Shown here piece by piece: positions 35,587 through 49,188 of a stretch of 64,000 nt of DNA. A model generated the notes under the pieces. It saw only the letters and a program-made list of their open reading frames with translations. It did not search any database and was not told the origin of the DNA. The DNA is from Eumeta japonica (taxonomy: Eukaryota > Arthropoda > Insecta > Lepidoptera > Psychidae): the NCBI GenBank assembly GCA_005406025.1, contig BGZK01001408.1, positions 93,918 to 157,917 on the forward strand, in the 5' to 3' direction. The position numbers were made by a program, and so were the translations under genes. Each line of letters opens with the position of its first letter. Positions within the stretch are counted from its first letter, which is position 1.

Positions 35587-38500
35587 CTCTGTTTATATAT
35601 ATGTAGAAGATCAAAAATGTTTTCAATAAAACTTTGTCGGAAATATAGGAAAAATTCGTAAAATGACACAACTTTACGGTGAAATACAGGAAATTTAGCT
35701 TTGGTTTCATATTGTATGCTGCTGCTGTAAAAGCTTTTCTTCTATGTCTATTTAGGCGAAATTGTACTTAGAAAGTACCATTTAAATATTATAAATAAAT
35801 AAAAAATTGCGAGCATAAAAAATTTTTTGGCAAATTTTCAATTTATAGCATAAAAAACTAAATCCCACTTCGAAGATATAAATTAATTAATTGTATCTAT
35901 ATTCCTAAATTAAAACCCACCGGAGCTCCACTATTTCAAAAATCAGGCGAAAAAGTCTGAAGCATAAACTACTTTTAAAATGAATGCTAACTTCGTTTTG
36001 TCCACCCACTTGCTACTTTTCCATCAAGAAATGATAAACAGTACTGAAAAAGATAGCCTCACTTGAATTTTTAACTCAAGCGAGATTAAACCACTTGCTA
36101 CTTGTCTAAGAAATAATGCTAAAACGTTAGTCTCAAAAGACACCACTACATTCGTGACAAGTTCCTTAACAGCATTCAGTTGTACCAGCATGGAGGCTTA
36201 AATTTGAAACACTATAATTCGAACTAGGTAAAAATATTGAAAAGACCCGTCTCTGCAATTCATAGACAAGAACCTAATACACATTATATTATATAGACTG
36301 ATTTCTATACATAGATATTTCCAAAACGATACTTCGTTAAACAAGCAGCTCCGCTACTACGAGTTCACGCATGTCAAGATGTATATGTATCGCTGTCAGA
36401 CCTGTTAAACAACTCTAATTAACTCCCAGTCCAATTTCGCACGTAAATACGTAAGAAAAAAAAGAGATTTAACTAATAGAAATGAGTACCATGCAAGCAT
36501 CTTTCTCCTTTGTCAGTAACCAGGTTTATACTGATATAGTACACTGGTACACTGAAATGTTCTAAGCCGTATAGAAAGCAAAAACAGTTTAATAGAAATA
36601 ATTTTACGTAAGCCCATCGAACCAAAACAAAACCTTCATTAGTTTCAAGCCAATATTACCAGATTTATATAATTATCTTCAGATCGACACTTAATTCTGG
36701 CAATACTAAAATACAACTCAAAGCCGTTGCATTTAATTAATTTTACCAGAAACCCAATGAAGCCACGAAATCGAATGCCTTTTACAAAATCATTCGAATC
36801 AGTAATACTCATGTCACTCATAAAAAAAAAAAACGTAACTGAACCGAACTATTTTTGGTGTTTCAAAAATTTGCAAAGCACAAATCGCGGTACTAACTCT
36901 CCATACACGCTATTCGCGCCGCGTTTCATCACTAGGAAGGAAAATATCTTTATTTTCCATCAAAACTCACAAAGGCACACCCTGGCGTAGCATTGTCTTA
37001 TAGTATACAAGGGTGAAGAAAATTTACCAACAAAATATAAACACAAACTTATCGCGAACAAATTGCCCGTTACTACATAATTGCTTTGTTGGTATATAAG
37101 CATATAGAATAGGGTATCCGTTATTTACCAAGTTGGCTATTTTCACTTGGGTATCGTCAAAATTGTTTCTTTTTAACCTAAAAACAATTCTAAAGAAAGA
37201 AAAAAAATAATACGATGGCGTTTAACCCTGCCTAAATAACGATACTTTTCCGATTTAATTAACATGGGGTTTTTGCACTTTTTAGCAAATAACTTTTATT
37301 TCGTTTATTATACTGTTTATCTTACCAACAATGCTTGATTCTGCTTCTATTACGATCCTTTTAGATGAACAAATTTTCATATTGGCGCAAAAAAAATATT
37401 ACAATAGTTTTGAAAAGGTTAAAGTTCACTTTTATAGGTTTTTCTGGTTATTTTCTTTAATCTACTCGCTAATTAATTCTTATTCTGAATTTTGAGTAAA
37501 ATCTTTTATTTTAAACTCTCAATAATCATCCAGGCTATAAATGTAAACTTTAAGACACAAATTATTATTTAATTTATGTTAATATATAGGCTCATCATTG
37601 AACTTTTATCTTTTTAGTCAGGCATTCCTTAATAGGATTTGGAAATTCGCTTTTATACTCTTTTATCACCTGGAGAAGATACTGTTTTTTATTTATTAAT
37701 TACGCAGCGCAAAGATTGTTGTACGAAATGAAACGGTTTCACAGTAGTTTCATTTTATGGAGTCGATCACAAAAATAGGACGTGTGTTACAACGGCTACC
37801 AATCAGAAGCTAATCATCTATGTTGAGCTTTCCTCGGTCACAGTTTTTCCTTTGACAAATAATAATCTAAATAATTTAAATAATCTTAACGGCTAAATAG
37901 CCCTAAAACAAAAATGACCAATTGTTATTTTTTGGCACGTTATGCTAATCTATCTACATATGCTATGTGTTGTAACATTGAAAAGAATACTTAGATCGGG
38001 ACTCAGATTGGAATTGATGCTAACATCGTATAGAAATCTAAAATAGAATACAGAAGTGAAAGCGGTGGTTGAAACAAGAACGCAATTAAGTTCGAAATCC
38101 GAACCGACCCCAGGTACGGAAAATAGATTGAGAGCGAGATTGAAACCGAAACCAATAAACAATTCGATAAACAGTCAAATAAATCATCCTTCTACGCATC
38201 CTATCTACGCAGACGAAGCCACATGAAAATAATATATAAGAAACCAATACATGGTGAAATTTTCCATTACTTTTTGAAAACAATTTAACAGACACATCGA
38301 TAGACTTAATTCAAGAAAAAAATATATACGTTATAAAAACTTTCAAATTAAACCTCGTGATTGAACAATGAACAAGATAAAAGTAACTATACGAGTTTTC
38401 ATTGATCCTGAAAAAGTAAACAGATGCGGTTCAACAGATACAAAAAATATAGACTATTTATTGTTTTATGTTAAACATCAAATGGTGTGAATTAATAATT

Positions 38501-41269
38501 AACAAAACTAAAGCTGTTACACAAGTAGAGCGGTTTACATTTCAGTTATTTACACATAGTCTCTTACTCCCTTTTTTTTACGACCTTTATAAAAAGTTGT
38601 CAATTTATTATAATAGCTTATAAATGGAATTGACGAGTGGTCGGCCTGTTGCTTTTTGATCAGTGTATTACCAGTTCACTTACCCAACAAGGGCGGTGAA
38701 TTGACAAATGAGTTCTCAATCGGAATCACACTTCTAGCTGACACATTGAGAACGCATTGAATCGTCATCCCTAGACGTTATCTCCGTACTGGTCCATTAG
38801 ACCTAAATCACCACTAGATCAGCGTAGAGTTATAGTTTTAAGCTTCTCGATTTGAAATAAGGCTATGGGAGAAAAATATACTTGCACTGGACTATTTTCA
38901 AACCTCAAAAATAGACGAATTTTCAATTTCTTTTTAAGATATCTACTTCGGTACGAAATAATTTGAAATGAAAATAGTTGTTTTAATATTAATCGAGACG
39001 AATCACAAAGCTCATAACCACCTAGTCTTATTTAGAAATTGTTTGAAAAATGATAGTTTTGAGTATGAGATGTTATGAGGAGACGAGAATACTTTTACTG
39101 GCGACTACAATAAGGATAATACACCACCGCCTGCTACACATAAGCGTCAATAAAATGAACCCGACTGAGTAAAACTCGGAGGTTTGTTAACGATATTTGT
39201 AATTTATTGGACAAAAAGCGATTCATCGCCACGAATTGTAATACAACAAGACCCAGGTGAACCGAGAACACAGATAAATATACTTTCCCTTATTAGAATT
39301 TTTTTTCAGTTGACTTATTTTCTTGAATTTGAATTGCATAGAGAAAGAAAGGTCGATGTTTTCCTCTGATCGTGCACCATCACCGGTCTACCTCACAGAC
39401 ATTACGTTTATCTGGGTGAACGTTTATATAGTATCATGAAATCCATCCTTGCCATCTATTCTCTCCCAGGATATAAGTGTAAAATAAAAATAATTCAGTA
39501 GCTCAAACAGAGGGTCTTCTTAACCCTCCTGCCTAATTGGTACTTCCTCATTCCTGTCACACACTATTGCTCTATTTCTTACATAGGTTTCCCACTCTTG
39601 TGGGATACCTGTGTAGATATAGTACCCTCACACCTTCGCACACGTACTCCCCATGCACAGACCTACGCAACCACACATCCTACACACCTGGCTACGCTCA
39701 TATAGTTACTCACTCACGCGTCACACTCATAGTGTCAAACTATAACATTAATTAATATTTGTATATATCATATTTTTATATCAATATCTAAAATAGAACT
39801 CACTTGTTCTAGTACTTGCATTATATAGTAAATATTTGTAGGTGTGAATGCTTATCAAAAATACTGCTTCAAATCTTAAATTTCGCCTTGTTACATACCT
39901 AACTAACTGATGTTAATATGAAAAAAGTTGATTTTTTAATTCTTATTATGTCGTATGTTTTAATTTATGTAAAATTGTGTAATCAAATTAAAATTGTGTT
40001 TAACAACTATAAATACTGTGTGGTGGCAACCTGGTGACATACTCTGTATGTTTGCGATACGATGTGGTTAAAATTAAATAATTGATTTCTTCGTTCTATT
40101 ATATGTGGCTGGTTCGATTGTTCGTGGTATCGGACTCGTATAAAAGCGGCCGCAGTATTAAGTCTAAGGATAAAGAAAGGTAAGGACTCACCGTCAATCT
40201 TGGAACTCCGACCACTGGTTTTACACCAAAACTTTAAGTTATTTGTATATAGCAAGCTGCGCGGTGCGACGCGTGTGCACACGATGCATTTTAATATGCT
40301 AAGTGTGGATATGCGTTAAGCAGGGAGCGGGCCGTTATTCGCGCAGGGTGAGGGCACATATATCAGCATCTTCGCTAGTAAGAATTGAGGGAAAAGGATG
40401 AGGCTGTTAATAATTGTTAAGGAATTAGTACAATTTCCTTAAAACGAATAATGCGAACACTAATACTATTCAAGTTAGGTACCGATCTCTCACATTTCGA
40501 GGATAATGATTTAACTGTAACATGTACCCTAAGCGACTTGATCTGTCTGCGAAGAGAAATAAATAAATTAGTATCACTATTATATTGTTTATTATTATTA
40601 TAATAACCATTTCACACGTCAAAAAAAAAGAGATAATGGAAGTGTGAAATATTCATAGTGTATAGGACTCGATGGAATGAATATTCAAAATTGTCAAATT
40701 TTTACCAAAAAACGTATTGTATCACCACAATTTCTACAAAAATAATTGAGGAGCTGGCAAAGTCAAACAATTAATTTTCACATATCTCTTACTACGTTGC
40801 CTTCCTTTCATCGAAAAACGAGATTTCAACACTTATATTTTAGAATAAAGCATAGAATTATGAAAAAAAAATTAGAAAAGCGGTTAACCCCGTAGACCAA
40901 CCTTGAATCTTCCCGTTAGTTTCGAGCTCGAAACACTCTAAAAAATATACAGGATTTGACGATATTTTTCCACTAAATAAATTTGAGAATGCGAATTTGA
41001 TTCGGTACAGTTTTAGAGTTATTTTAAAAGATTTTTTTTAATTTTTATTTTTGTTATTTGTTGAACATGCATTTAATTGGGTACAAAATTTTGGAGTATT
41101 TTGAAAAAATGAATTTTTACGATTTTTATCGTTCACGATATCTCGCGAACGAATCAACGGATTTTGACCGGCGCAGCGACGATCGACGAGGTTTTTAATG
41201 TTAATAGCTTATTAGTTTTGGAACTGATTGGTAAAGCCGTTTAAAATTATTAAAAACACATCAAAAAAA
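35583..41269. other. Intergenic, no recognised gene
   Basis: AT-rich. A C-rich, TCACAC-containing patch lies at about 39,530-39,730. A block with TATCTCGCGAACGAATCAAC and GACCGGCGCAGCGACG at about 41,140-41,190 probably belongs to the dispersed repeat that continues to 41.64 kb. Confidence 0.4.
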
Positions 41270-41426
41270 TTTTTTCTAGTTTTTTTTATTTCTTGGAATC
41301 TCCCTGTCCGAATCGGTTCAAATTTTCAGGAAATCTAAGTTTGATAGAACTCTTTGGAATGTCAACGTTTGGTTTCAATCGGTCAAACTGTTCACAAGTT
41401 ATAAGAAGTTCACATACATCCACACC

Positions 41427-41472
<46 letters not shown>

Positions 41473-41640
41473 TACATACATACAGACGTACAGATACCAT
41501 TGTAAAATCGAAGGGGAGCTTCCTAGAACCTCACAACGTGAAGATCTGATGAAAACTCGATTTTCAAAAATCGGGGTTAAACCAATAACTTCCCGATTTT
41601 CGAGAATTTTCAATTTCCTTAGCGGGAAGTTAAAAAACTG
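41270..41640. repeat. Dispersed repeat with (AC)n and (ATAC)n core
   Basis: The centre is an AC dinucleotide run (about 41,434-41,468) passing into ATAC repeats (to about 41,483). Flanking text (CGGTTCAAATTTTCAGG, TCACAACGTGAAGATC, AACTTCCCGATTTTCGAG, GGGAAGTTAAAAA) looks like an interspersed element, but I cannot name its class. Confidence 0.5.
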
Positions 41641-43360
41641 TCTCTAGTTGAATACTGACTCATCTGCTTTTGTTTGCCAGCTCTTTGAATATATCGCAAA
41701 CTATACACTTTTACAATACAATCTAAGTCAAAGAGTAGAAAGGCACTCCTGCGCGCGGCCATCTATCACTGCCGCAACTGCACAAACGACGCTTCCCTGT
41801 TCCAAAGACGTCAACCTAGATCGGTCAGAATGTTAATGGGAAAATAAAAACTGGTTAAGTGCGAGTAGAACTCGCACACGAAGGGTTACACATCATCGTA
41901 CAAAAATGATCACTGCATGTATTTTTAATGGTTTTAAAGAAGTATTCATACTAATTAGATATTTGCATGTATTGCCATTGATAAATTCTATCAAAAAAAC
42001 GCTGGAACACAGCACTTTTTAGTATGGGATCCCTTTTAATTTTCAAATTTATTTTATTTTTATTGTTTGTTGGGATTCTTTAAAACAGAGTTTCGTTGAC
42101 TGTTTTTCCATAGGTAACCTAAAAACTGAACAACAATAACTATAGTATTTCAATTCTATTAAGTCATATTTTTGATATTTTAGAAGTTAATTAAATTTAA
42201 TATTGACATGACAACGCCGGGCTAGACCCGACAAAGCTAGCTCACGAGTGGCTGCCGATAAAGCACCAGACGGGAGAAAAGAAATAGCGGTCTGCATAAA
42301 ATAAATACGTACAAAAGGGGAAAACAACAGGAGCGGTAGTTATATACATGTCTAGCCTAAAGAAATGATAATGTATAATGGGTGATCGAAAGAAACCCAT
42401 AAGAATGAAATAAAATGCAGTTGAAAATATACGTAAGGAATATGTATATAAATAGAAAAATTGGTATAAAAAAACAGTATTATTCTATTAATAAACAATA
42501 CCTTTATGTTTGCGTCTTCTGTTGTGTATATATATATAAAGGAATCCCTATTTCCCTTAGTCACGCTATAACTTGAGAACGACTTTACCGAATCAGATAA
42601 TTATTTCTTTGTTTTTTCGTTATTGTTAAAGTATCTATGAAAGAAAATAACCCTTTATCTGTGTATCTGTCTTTCTGTTTGTCCGGAGTGTCTTCGGAAC
42701 TACTGAACAGATCACGATGCGACTTTCACTGAAAGGTAGAATACTTAGAAAAAGCTTACTAGTTTACATTTAGGGTACTCTTTATATTTAGGTTAGGTTA
42801 CGATATTTTTAGGGTTCCTGCGTGAAAATGAAACCCATAAAAATGGGATTATTTATTGGAATAGGGTAGTTTTTTGATATTTAGAATATTGTAGTTCTTG
42901 AGGAATTATGTGAGCTGAGTTGACATGATGACTATACGTGAAATTAAAATAAAAATCGGGTAAAAAAACAATAAGCTATAAGCCATCAAAAACCGTATGC
43001 CATCTCTTTCTTGCAAAACGTTATTCTTTATGGCGCTAGTATACAATTATTTTAATATTTTTGCCTGGAATTTAATAGCAGCTCAATCACTCAACTGTCA
43101 TTCGTTTCTTTACGTTTCATATGTTTTTCCTAATTTACATTGCCCAGCATACAGAATAGATTGATAGACTATTCGTCTATCAACGACAGACAAGTGAGAA
43201 CTAAGCGATAATTAGAAATAAATACAATACATAAATAAGATAAACAGTACATTATTCATGACGTTACAATATCACACCCATTTTACTCCCAATTCAAAGG
43301 AGGTATGTAAATTTTTACTATATCTGACAATCTTTTGCGTCGGCACAACACAAATTTATT
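41641..43360. other. Intergenic with an interspersed repeat
   Basis: At about 42,650-42,840, CTGTCTTTCTGTTTGTCCGG, CTTCGGAACTACTGAACAG and GGGTTCCTGCGTG resemble a moth repeat recalled from memory. No gene was recognised. Confidence 0.4.
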
Positions 43361-43560
43361 CTCGCGTCTGAAGCGGCGCCCTTTGAGGTACTTTTTCTCA
43401 GTAGGTCTGCGTACGTGCTACGTTAGCCCCGCACAATGGAGTAACGGCCCAGATAGAATAACGGCGAAAGGGTTTATCCGGACACGGGGCGCGTGGAAGC
43501 CGCGCATTAGGGCCCTTTGGAAGCGGCCGTCTGGCGTGTCTATCTTTGCGTGCAACTTTC
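43361..43560. promoter_or_regulatory. CpG-rich island
   Basis: A GC-rich block with AAGCGGCGCCCTTTGAGG, CCGGACACGGGGCGCGTGG and GGGCCCTTTGGAAGCGGCCG inside AT-rich DNA. A 108-codon frame runs through it (43335-43661) but resembles no protein and continues into lysine-rich AT text. Probably non-coding; a regulatory role is conjecture. Confidence 0.3.
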
Positions 43561-43561
43561 A

Positions 43562-45381
43562 CCAGGAATTTCGGCTGAAAATATATTCGTTAAAAAAAAA
43601 GAAGGTGAAAGTGATTCTATTTTGGATGTGCAATCTCACTTTTAATATTATCATTACATAAACATAACTAAACCTTTAAGTTTGTAACATTTAATACTGT
43701 CTTTTTGCGCGCTATTTATCGATTTGTATTGTTAACTCGAATTTCCTTTAAAGAATGTATCACCCATTTCAGAAAATATTTAAAACCAACATAATACATG
43801 GAATGTATACCAATACATTTTAATTTTGTCTATATGTATGCAGATATGAATGTATACAGTACTAGAAAATATTTAGCTACATTAAATTCATGAATACTGT
43901 TATAAGTATCTTGAAAATTTTATGATCTTATTAATAATGCTACAAAACGAATAAAATAAATCAATCATGTAAATCCATTTTAGATATGAAAGTATACTGA
44001 ACAATGAATTTTATTAGGTGTATGGTGAACTATAATTAATTGTGTAACGACACATTTATCAAAAGAATTGTAAATAACACATAAATCAATGGAAAATATG
44101 TGCCTGAAGCAAATAAAGGTTAATTTTGTTTTTGTAAACGTTTTCGGTTCAACATTATATGTCTATTAATATTTTTGTAGTTATCTATTTTTAGTTTAGC
44201 AAATAATTATTTAAAAGTAGAAAAAAAATGTGGGAATTTCAAAGTAGTTGTATTTCAACTATTGACACGCAACTTAATTGGTCAGATTATCTGACCAATA
44301 GGTAGCCGTGTGTGAAGTCAAAAAAGTCTATGTCAACAAAACGCTATTGATAGTAATGCCAACTGGGGGGTTTTCTTCCTAAATTTAGAGAGAATCTTTA
44401 TATGGAATTTTTTAAAGGTATTTTTAGGGATAAAATTTGAAATTTTTTTTAATGTACAAAACTCCTTACTTGTATTTAACCTATATTAAAAAAAACATCA
44501 AACTGATGAAATGTTACTACTGTCACTAGATGGTTCTTATGCACGTATTTTCATATCAGTCGTAACAGCTAAAAGCTGAAAATACAGTTGCTATATTTTA
44601 ATGATCAATGTTGAATAATATTTAAATTAGATTATAAAAACTGTACGTTTATTACGTTTCATAAGTTAAATGCGTTTTTTTAATAAAATAAAACAACGCC
44701 CCCAAGGAGAAAAAGTTTCTGGTTATTCTCAAAAGAATACAAATAAGTTGAAACGAGATGATGAGCTTAAAGCTAAGTTCATACATAGCTTTTTTTCATA
44801 CCCATTTATTCATATAAATAGTTTTATAATTACAAAGTATTTAGTTTCAATATATATTGCCTATCCTTTAAAATAATACAAATAAATATAATGACATAAT
44901 AAAATACTTATAATTTGTATTCATATTTTTTGATATAATAAAAGGAAAAGCAATACTGAGATTAAGAGTTTTGATTAAACATATTTTTACAGTAAATAAT
45001 TTCAATTTTCCAAGATTTTTGACAAAGCTTATAGCTCATGTCGTAATCTTTTTTTAAAAATAAAGAAAATTATAAACTATTGCAACATATTATTTATTAA
45101 CCATTATTGATTTATTACTTTTGCACAGTATATTTTTAGGGGAATTCCTATGTAATATATTTTAAGGGTTTCGGACTCTAGCTTTAGGGTTAAACAGTTT
45201 TGAGATTTGGTACTACTCTATATCAGCTTTGTGAAATTTCTCTTTATGGCTGCAGCTCTCGGTACAAGAAAAAACACTTTATCGAGTGCATTACTTATTG
45301 AATTTTTGCACATAGACACAATAAAATAGTTATAAATTGGTTTTGTGGCTTGTTCCATGATAATAGTAAAATATTCCTTTA
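43562..45381. other. Intergenic, no recognised gene
   Basis: AT-rich. It contains a perfect 10-bp inverted repeat (ATTGGTCAGA/TCTGACCAAT, 3-nt loop) at 44277-44299. No coding region is supported. Confidence 0.45.
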
Positions 45382-46970
45382 TTGAAGGAAAATATTTTGT
45401 TTATTAACATTAATTTAGAATTAACATATATGAATTCGAAGGACATTATTATGGCATCCAAGTCGTTGGATATGAAAAAAACTGTCCATCTCCATGGTCT
45501 GTCAGTAAAAATAGTAAACTCCATTATTGATTGTATTGTACCGCATTTGGCGCTTGTCTATAATAAATGTATGGATAATGGCATGTTTCTCACCTGATGC
45601 AATAAAGAAAAGTTGTTCCCATAATCAAAGGCGGCGGTAGTCATTCGACCCCACTAACTGAAGGCCTATATCTGTGCTGCCAACATTAAGTACAATTTTT
45701 GAAAAGTTGATACTAATTCAACTTCTACTACATCTTTATAGTAATAAGCTAATGTCCAAAATAGTTCGATTTCAAAAGGGATCGCTTAACAATCGATGCT
45801 GGTGTTGAGCTTGTTGAAAAAAGTTTTGAAGCCTGGAAGGATTCTCAGAATGCGATAGTAGTGTTTTGCGATCTCTCCAAGGCGTTCAGCTATGTAAATC
45901 ACGAAACACTGATCGGGAACCTACATTATTATGGAATTACCGGTTCTGAGGTCGACCTACAGCCATCATATTTGACTAATAGGGTTCAGAAAGTCGATGT
46001 CAATAACATGAGATTGTCTGGATCCGTGGTCCGCATGGGGGTAGTACAGGGGTCGATCGTCGGTCCGTTTCTGCTTTTATTTTATATGAATGATTTATCT
46101 AGCCTTGTTAAGCGTATTTATGAGACAGTACTGTTTGCAGATGATACCTATTTATTATTCAAAGTTAAAGGCATTCACTTAATTATGGCGATGTTAACAC
46201 TGCTATATCAAAAATTAAAAAAAGTCTACTTTAAATAATTTACTTCTTAATAAGAAGAAAACCAAATGTGTGAAATTCTCACTTCCAAATGTGAAAAATG
46301 GATCTGATTCTATTTTAATAAGAAACAAGGAATTAGAGCCAGTTCACGCTATTGTGTTTTTAGGTCTTACTTTAGACAATAAACTTCCATGCGGTCCTCA
46401 TATTGGTGAGTTGGCGAAAAGGCTTAGCTCTGTCGCATTTACAATTAAAAAAATAAAAAAGTTTGTTCGATATCGAAACTTCCAGATTGGTTTCTTTTGG
46501 CTGTTTCCATAGCTCGATGTCATATGGTATTCTGCTTTGGGGACATGCTGCGGATGTTCAGAGAATTTTCGTTATGCAAAAGCGGGCTATTCGCGCAATT
46601 TACAAGTCGGGACCTCGTCTTTGTCTTAGAAGTAAATTTAAAGATATATGAATTTTAACTGTGGCATTACAGTTTATCAAAATGTTGTATATGTAAAAAA
46701 AATTATAATGTTTTAATGAAAATAGTAATAGACATAATTTCAATACTAGAAATAAAAATTAACTATGTTTACATGTCAGTCGACTACATAGGGTCACAAA
46801 TTCATTTAAGGGGCTCTGTGTGCGCATGTTCAATAAGATATTCCTGTAGACATATAGAATTTACCATTATACAAATTTAAGATATTTATTAAGCAAACAC
46901 AATGCATAAAAGGGTATTTATACAATTTCCAAATGTTTAGAGGATAAATGGACATAATGAGCTCGACTTT
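45382..46970 (+). pseudogene. jockey/CR1-like LINE reverse transcriptase, decayed
   Basis: Frames at 45382-45597, 45861-46238, 46270-46512 and 46463-46651 are successive pieces of one non-LTR reverse transcriptase. Recognisable blocks are KTVHLHGLSVKIVNSIID, then VFCDLSKAFSYVNHETLI (motif A), GVVQGSIVGPFLLLFYMNDL and LFADDTYLLFK (catalytic FADD, intact). Next come FLGLTLDNKLPCGPHI, MSYGILLWGHAADVQRIF and QKRAIRAIYKSGPR. Beyond 46,651 further C-terminal text (NTRNK, SFKG, LYKFK) is readable in broken frames to about 46,970. There are at least four frame changes and stops, and the endonuclease domain is missing, so this is a 5'-truncated dead copy. Confidence 0.85.
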
Positions 46971-47656
46971 CTACAGGATTTTTCCTGCAATAGTTTTATA
47001 CGTGATTATATTTTAATATAATTGGTTTGAAAAGGGCTATCCTCAAGTTTCTTGCTCGTCCTTCTTGAGGGATTACTGCCTTACGAACGAGTGCTAATTT
47101 AAAAAGGGAAGAAATAATTAAAATTCTTTTAATTTAATTGTAAATTCTTTAAATGTGATGACGTATTTCAAGCGGCTATATTATAATCTATGAAATAAAG
47201 ATTATTTAATTTCAATTTGTATATAAAATAGACTGCACAATACTTCAACAATTTGTATGTAGGTTAGTTGTTTGTTGTCATAGACTTTCACGCCAATAAG
47301 TGCGGCAAATAGCGAGCGATTAAAATTCAAATAAGTGCATATTCCCTATTGAAAATTTGTATTGAAAACAATTGAAGTTATTTTTCAAAAATGATATAAC
47401 CACTTTGTAAAAAATCCTCAAATCACTCAAACTAAAGAAATCGATATAAAGATGACCCAGTTTTATTAGTCTGTGGAATGAGGGCGATCCTCGAGCACGT
47501 AGTCCGTATGTCTATTGTTTCACTAAAATTAATACATAACGCCGACACATCGCAGAGCAGACAATTTCCAATATACGTTTTTCACAAACAATAAAAGCTC
47601 ATCAGTTTTCTTGTCAGTGAATAACAAGGAATATAACGGGAATTTTTTAAGTAAAC
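46971..47656. other. Spacer between LINE remnant and CpG-rich block
   Basis: AT-rich with no recognised gene. Composition changes gradually toward GC after 47,640. Confidence 0.4.
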
Positions 47657-48012
47657 CAAACTTTCCGGTGTCGTGCCCGTAAAAGTCTCACTTTCCGAAA
47701 CAAACAAATAAACATCCCTTGATCATGCGATTGGCCGTTCGGAGTTAACAAACTTTAGGTGTCGTGAACACGAAAGTTGCGCGTGGGGCGGGCGGCGCGG
47801 CGAGCTTCGGGCAGTCGGCGGGCGGCAGTCGCGGCGGCCGGACCAGACAGCGCGCGATGCCAGCTCCCAAGCTCGCTACCGCTCTTCACGCGATCATAAG
47901 CAATATTAACAATAATAATATTAATTTTAATTAACTATCCTCTGGACGAGAAAAAAATATATATACTATTTAGAAATTCTTCGCTTAACTATCCCGCTTG
48001 TATATCGGAAAG
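47657..48012 (+). promoter_or_regulatory. Candidate promoter and non-coding first exon
   Basis: From 47,770 to 47,880 the sequence becomes extremely GC-rich (GGGGCGGGCGGCGCGGCGAG, GTCGCGGCGGCCGG). It then runs without splice-like interruption to AAAG|GTAAGTTT, a consensus donor at 48013. A 28-bp motif is repeated at 47659-47686 and, slightly changed, at 47751-47777 (GGTGTCGTG core). The only ATG in the block (47857) opens a 25-codon frame ending in TAA, as an upstream ORF might. No TATA-type start was fixed. Exon status is inferred from composition and the donor only. Confidence 0.4.
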
Positions 48013-48895
48013 GTAAGTTTTGATTTTTTCGTAATAAAGTTTGAATTTGTTTCGCAATAGTTTTAAAAGTATTACGTGTAACGCAAAATATCACAGATGT
48101 TTACTCTAATTACTCCAATATTTATGACAAACAAATTTAGAATACGAATTTATCATATTCGAAAGCAATACAACTTTATCAAACAAAAAAAAAAGTAAAA
48201 ATAAGCAGAGAAAAATGTGTATATAGATGACGCATGTTTACATTCTTAATTTGGTGATTGCCTATCGAAGTGTCATGAATATACTCAATATTTTTTAAGA
48301 ATGGGATAATAAATTTTCAAATTAAAATACATATGTTTAAGTGAAATGGTATTTAATTCCTTCTCGCTTTTAAAGCTTAGAGAAATATTCAACAACAAGT
48401 TTCGGCACATCAACAATACGGGGCGCAAACGACGACAGAGTCGCGCCTTAAATTTCGCCGCCTTAAATGTCGGCTCGCAGTATAAATCTTACATTGTTCA
48501 GAACTTAACTCATCGCAAGTTTTCGAATGTTGAAGTCGTGAAACTTCAAAACAAACCATAGATGTGCGGGAACTGCTTTTGTTGTAGGACGACGCGAGTC
48601 GCACGGATTGGATTCAGTGTATATTAAATGACCCAATTGTCATTGCGTTCTTCGTGAAGCGTTCAATGAGATTGTTCTGGCTCGCAACCTGAAGTGTTGT
48701 GTTTCAATTTTTACGGAGCGTGAACGCGCACCGAGCGTGCTCTCCGGCTACCCCATATAGACGAAAACGGCGTGAGCTTTTAAAAGAAATACAGTTTTTA
48801 AGTTCTGTCGTCATCAGATAAATTATCTAGAAATCTTGTTAACTTTTTGAATAGAAGAATTTTGTAATTAACGTTCTCTGTTCACTGCTTTGTAG

Positions 48896-48971
48896 GATTC
48901 AGTACTTGAAGAAAACGAAATTCTACTCTCGCACATTCGTCCATCGGTCCGTCTATCAGGGACGAAACGAG
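48896..48971 (+). other. Candidate second exon, 76 bp
   Basis: Preceded by TTCACTGCTTTGTAG and followed by GTGAGTAC, both good splice-site contexts on the plus strand. Two of three frames are open throughout: one reads DSVLEENEILLSHI, the other KKTKFYSRTFVHRSVYQ. It may belong with the CpG-rich exon upstream, whose coding part would then lie beyond 64 kb. It could equally be 5' UTR. Confidence 0.35.
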
Positions 48972-49188
48972 GTGAGTACTTTTTATACACATATAGTAAA
49001 TAAATCATTATCTCAAAAGCAAATATTTTCATCAAATTTTTTTTGCCTTAATTAACATTTTGAAAGGGTATCATCATTTTTATTATTTTTAAAACATTCT
49101 GTTAATCGCAGAATCTTCCAATGCCATATTTTTTTTTGTTGTGACTTCATGTACATACACAAAACGATGCTGTGTATGTGGAATAAAT

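Noticed and set aside
35478..35710. Minus-strand frames with long IY repeats
   Set aside because: They translate the (TA)n microsatellite only.
43335..43661. 108-codon frame in a CpG-rich block
   Set aside because: The arginine-rich then lysine-rich composition follows base composition. No motif or exon boundary was found.
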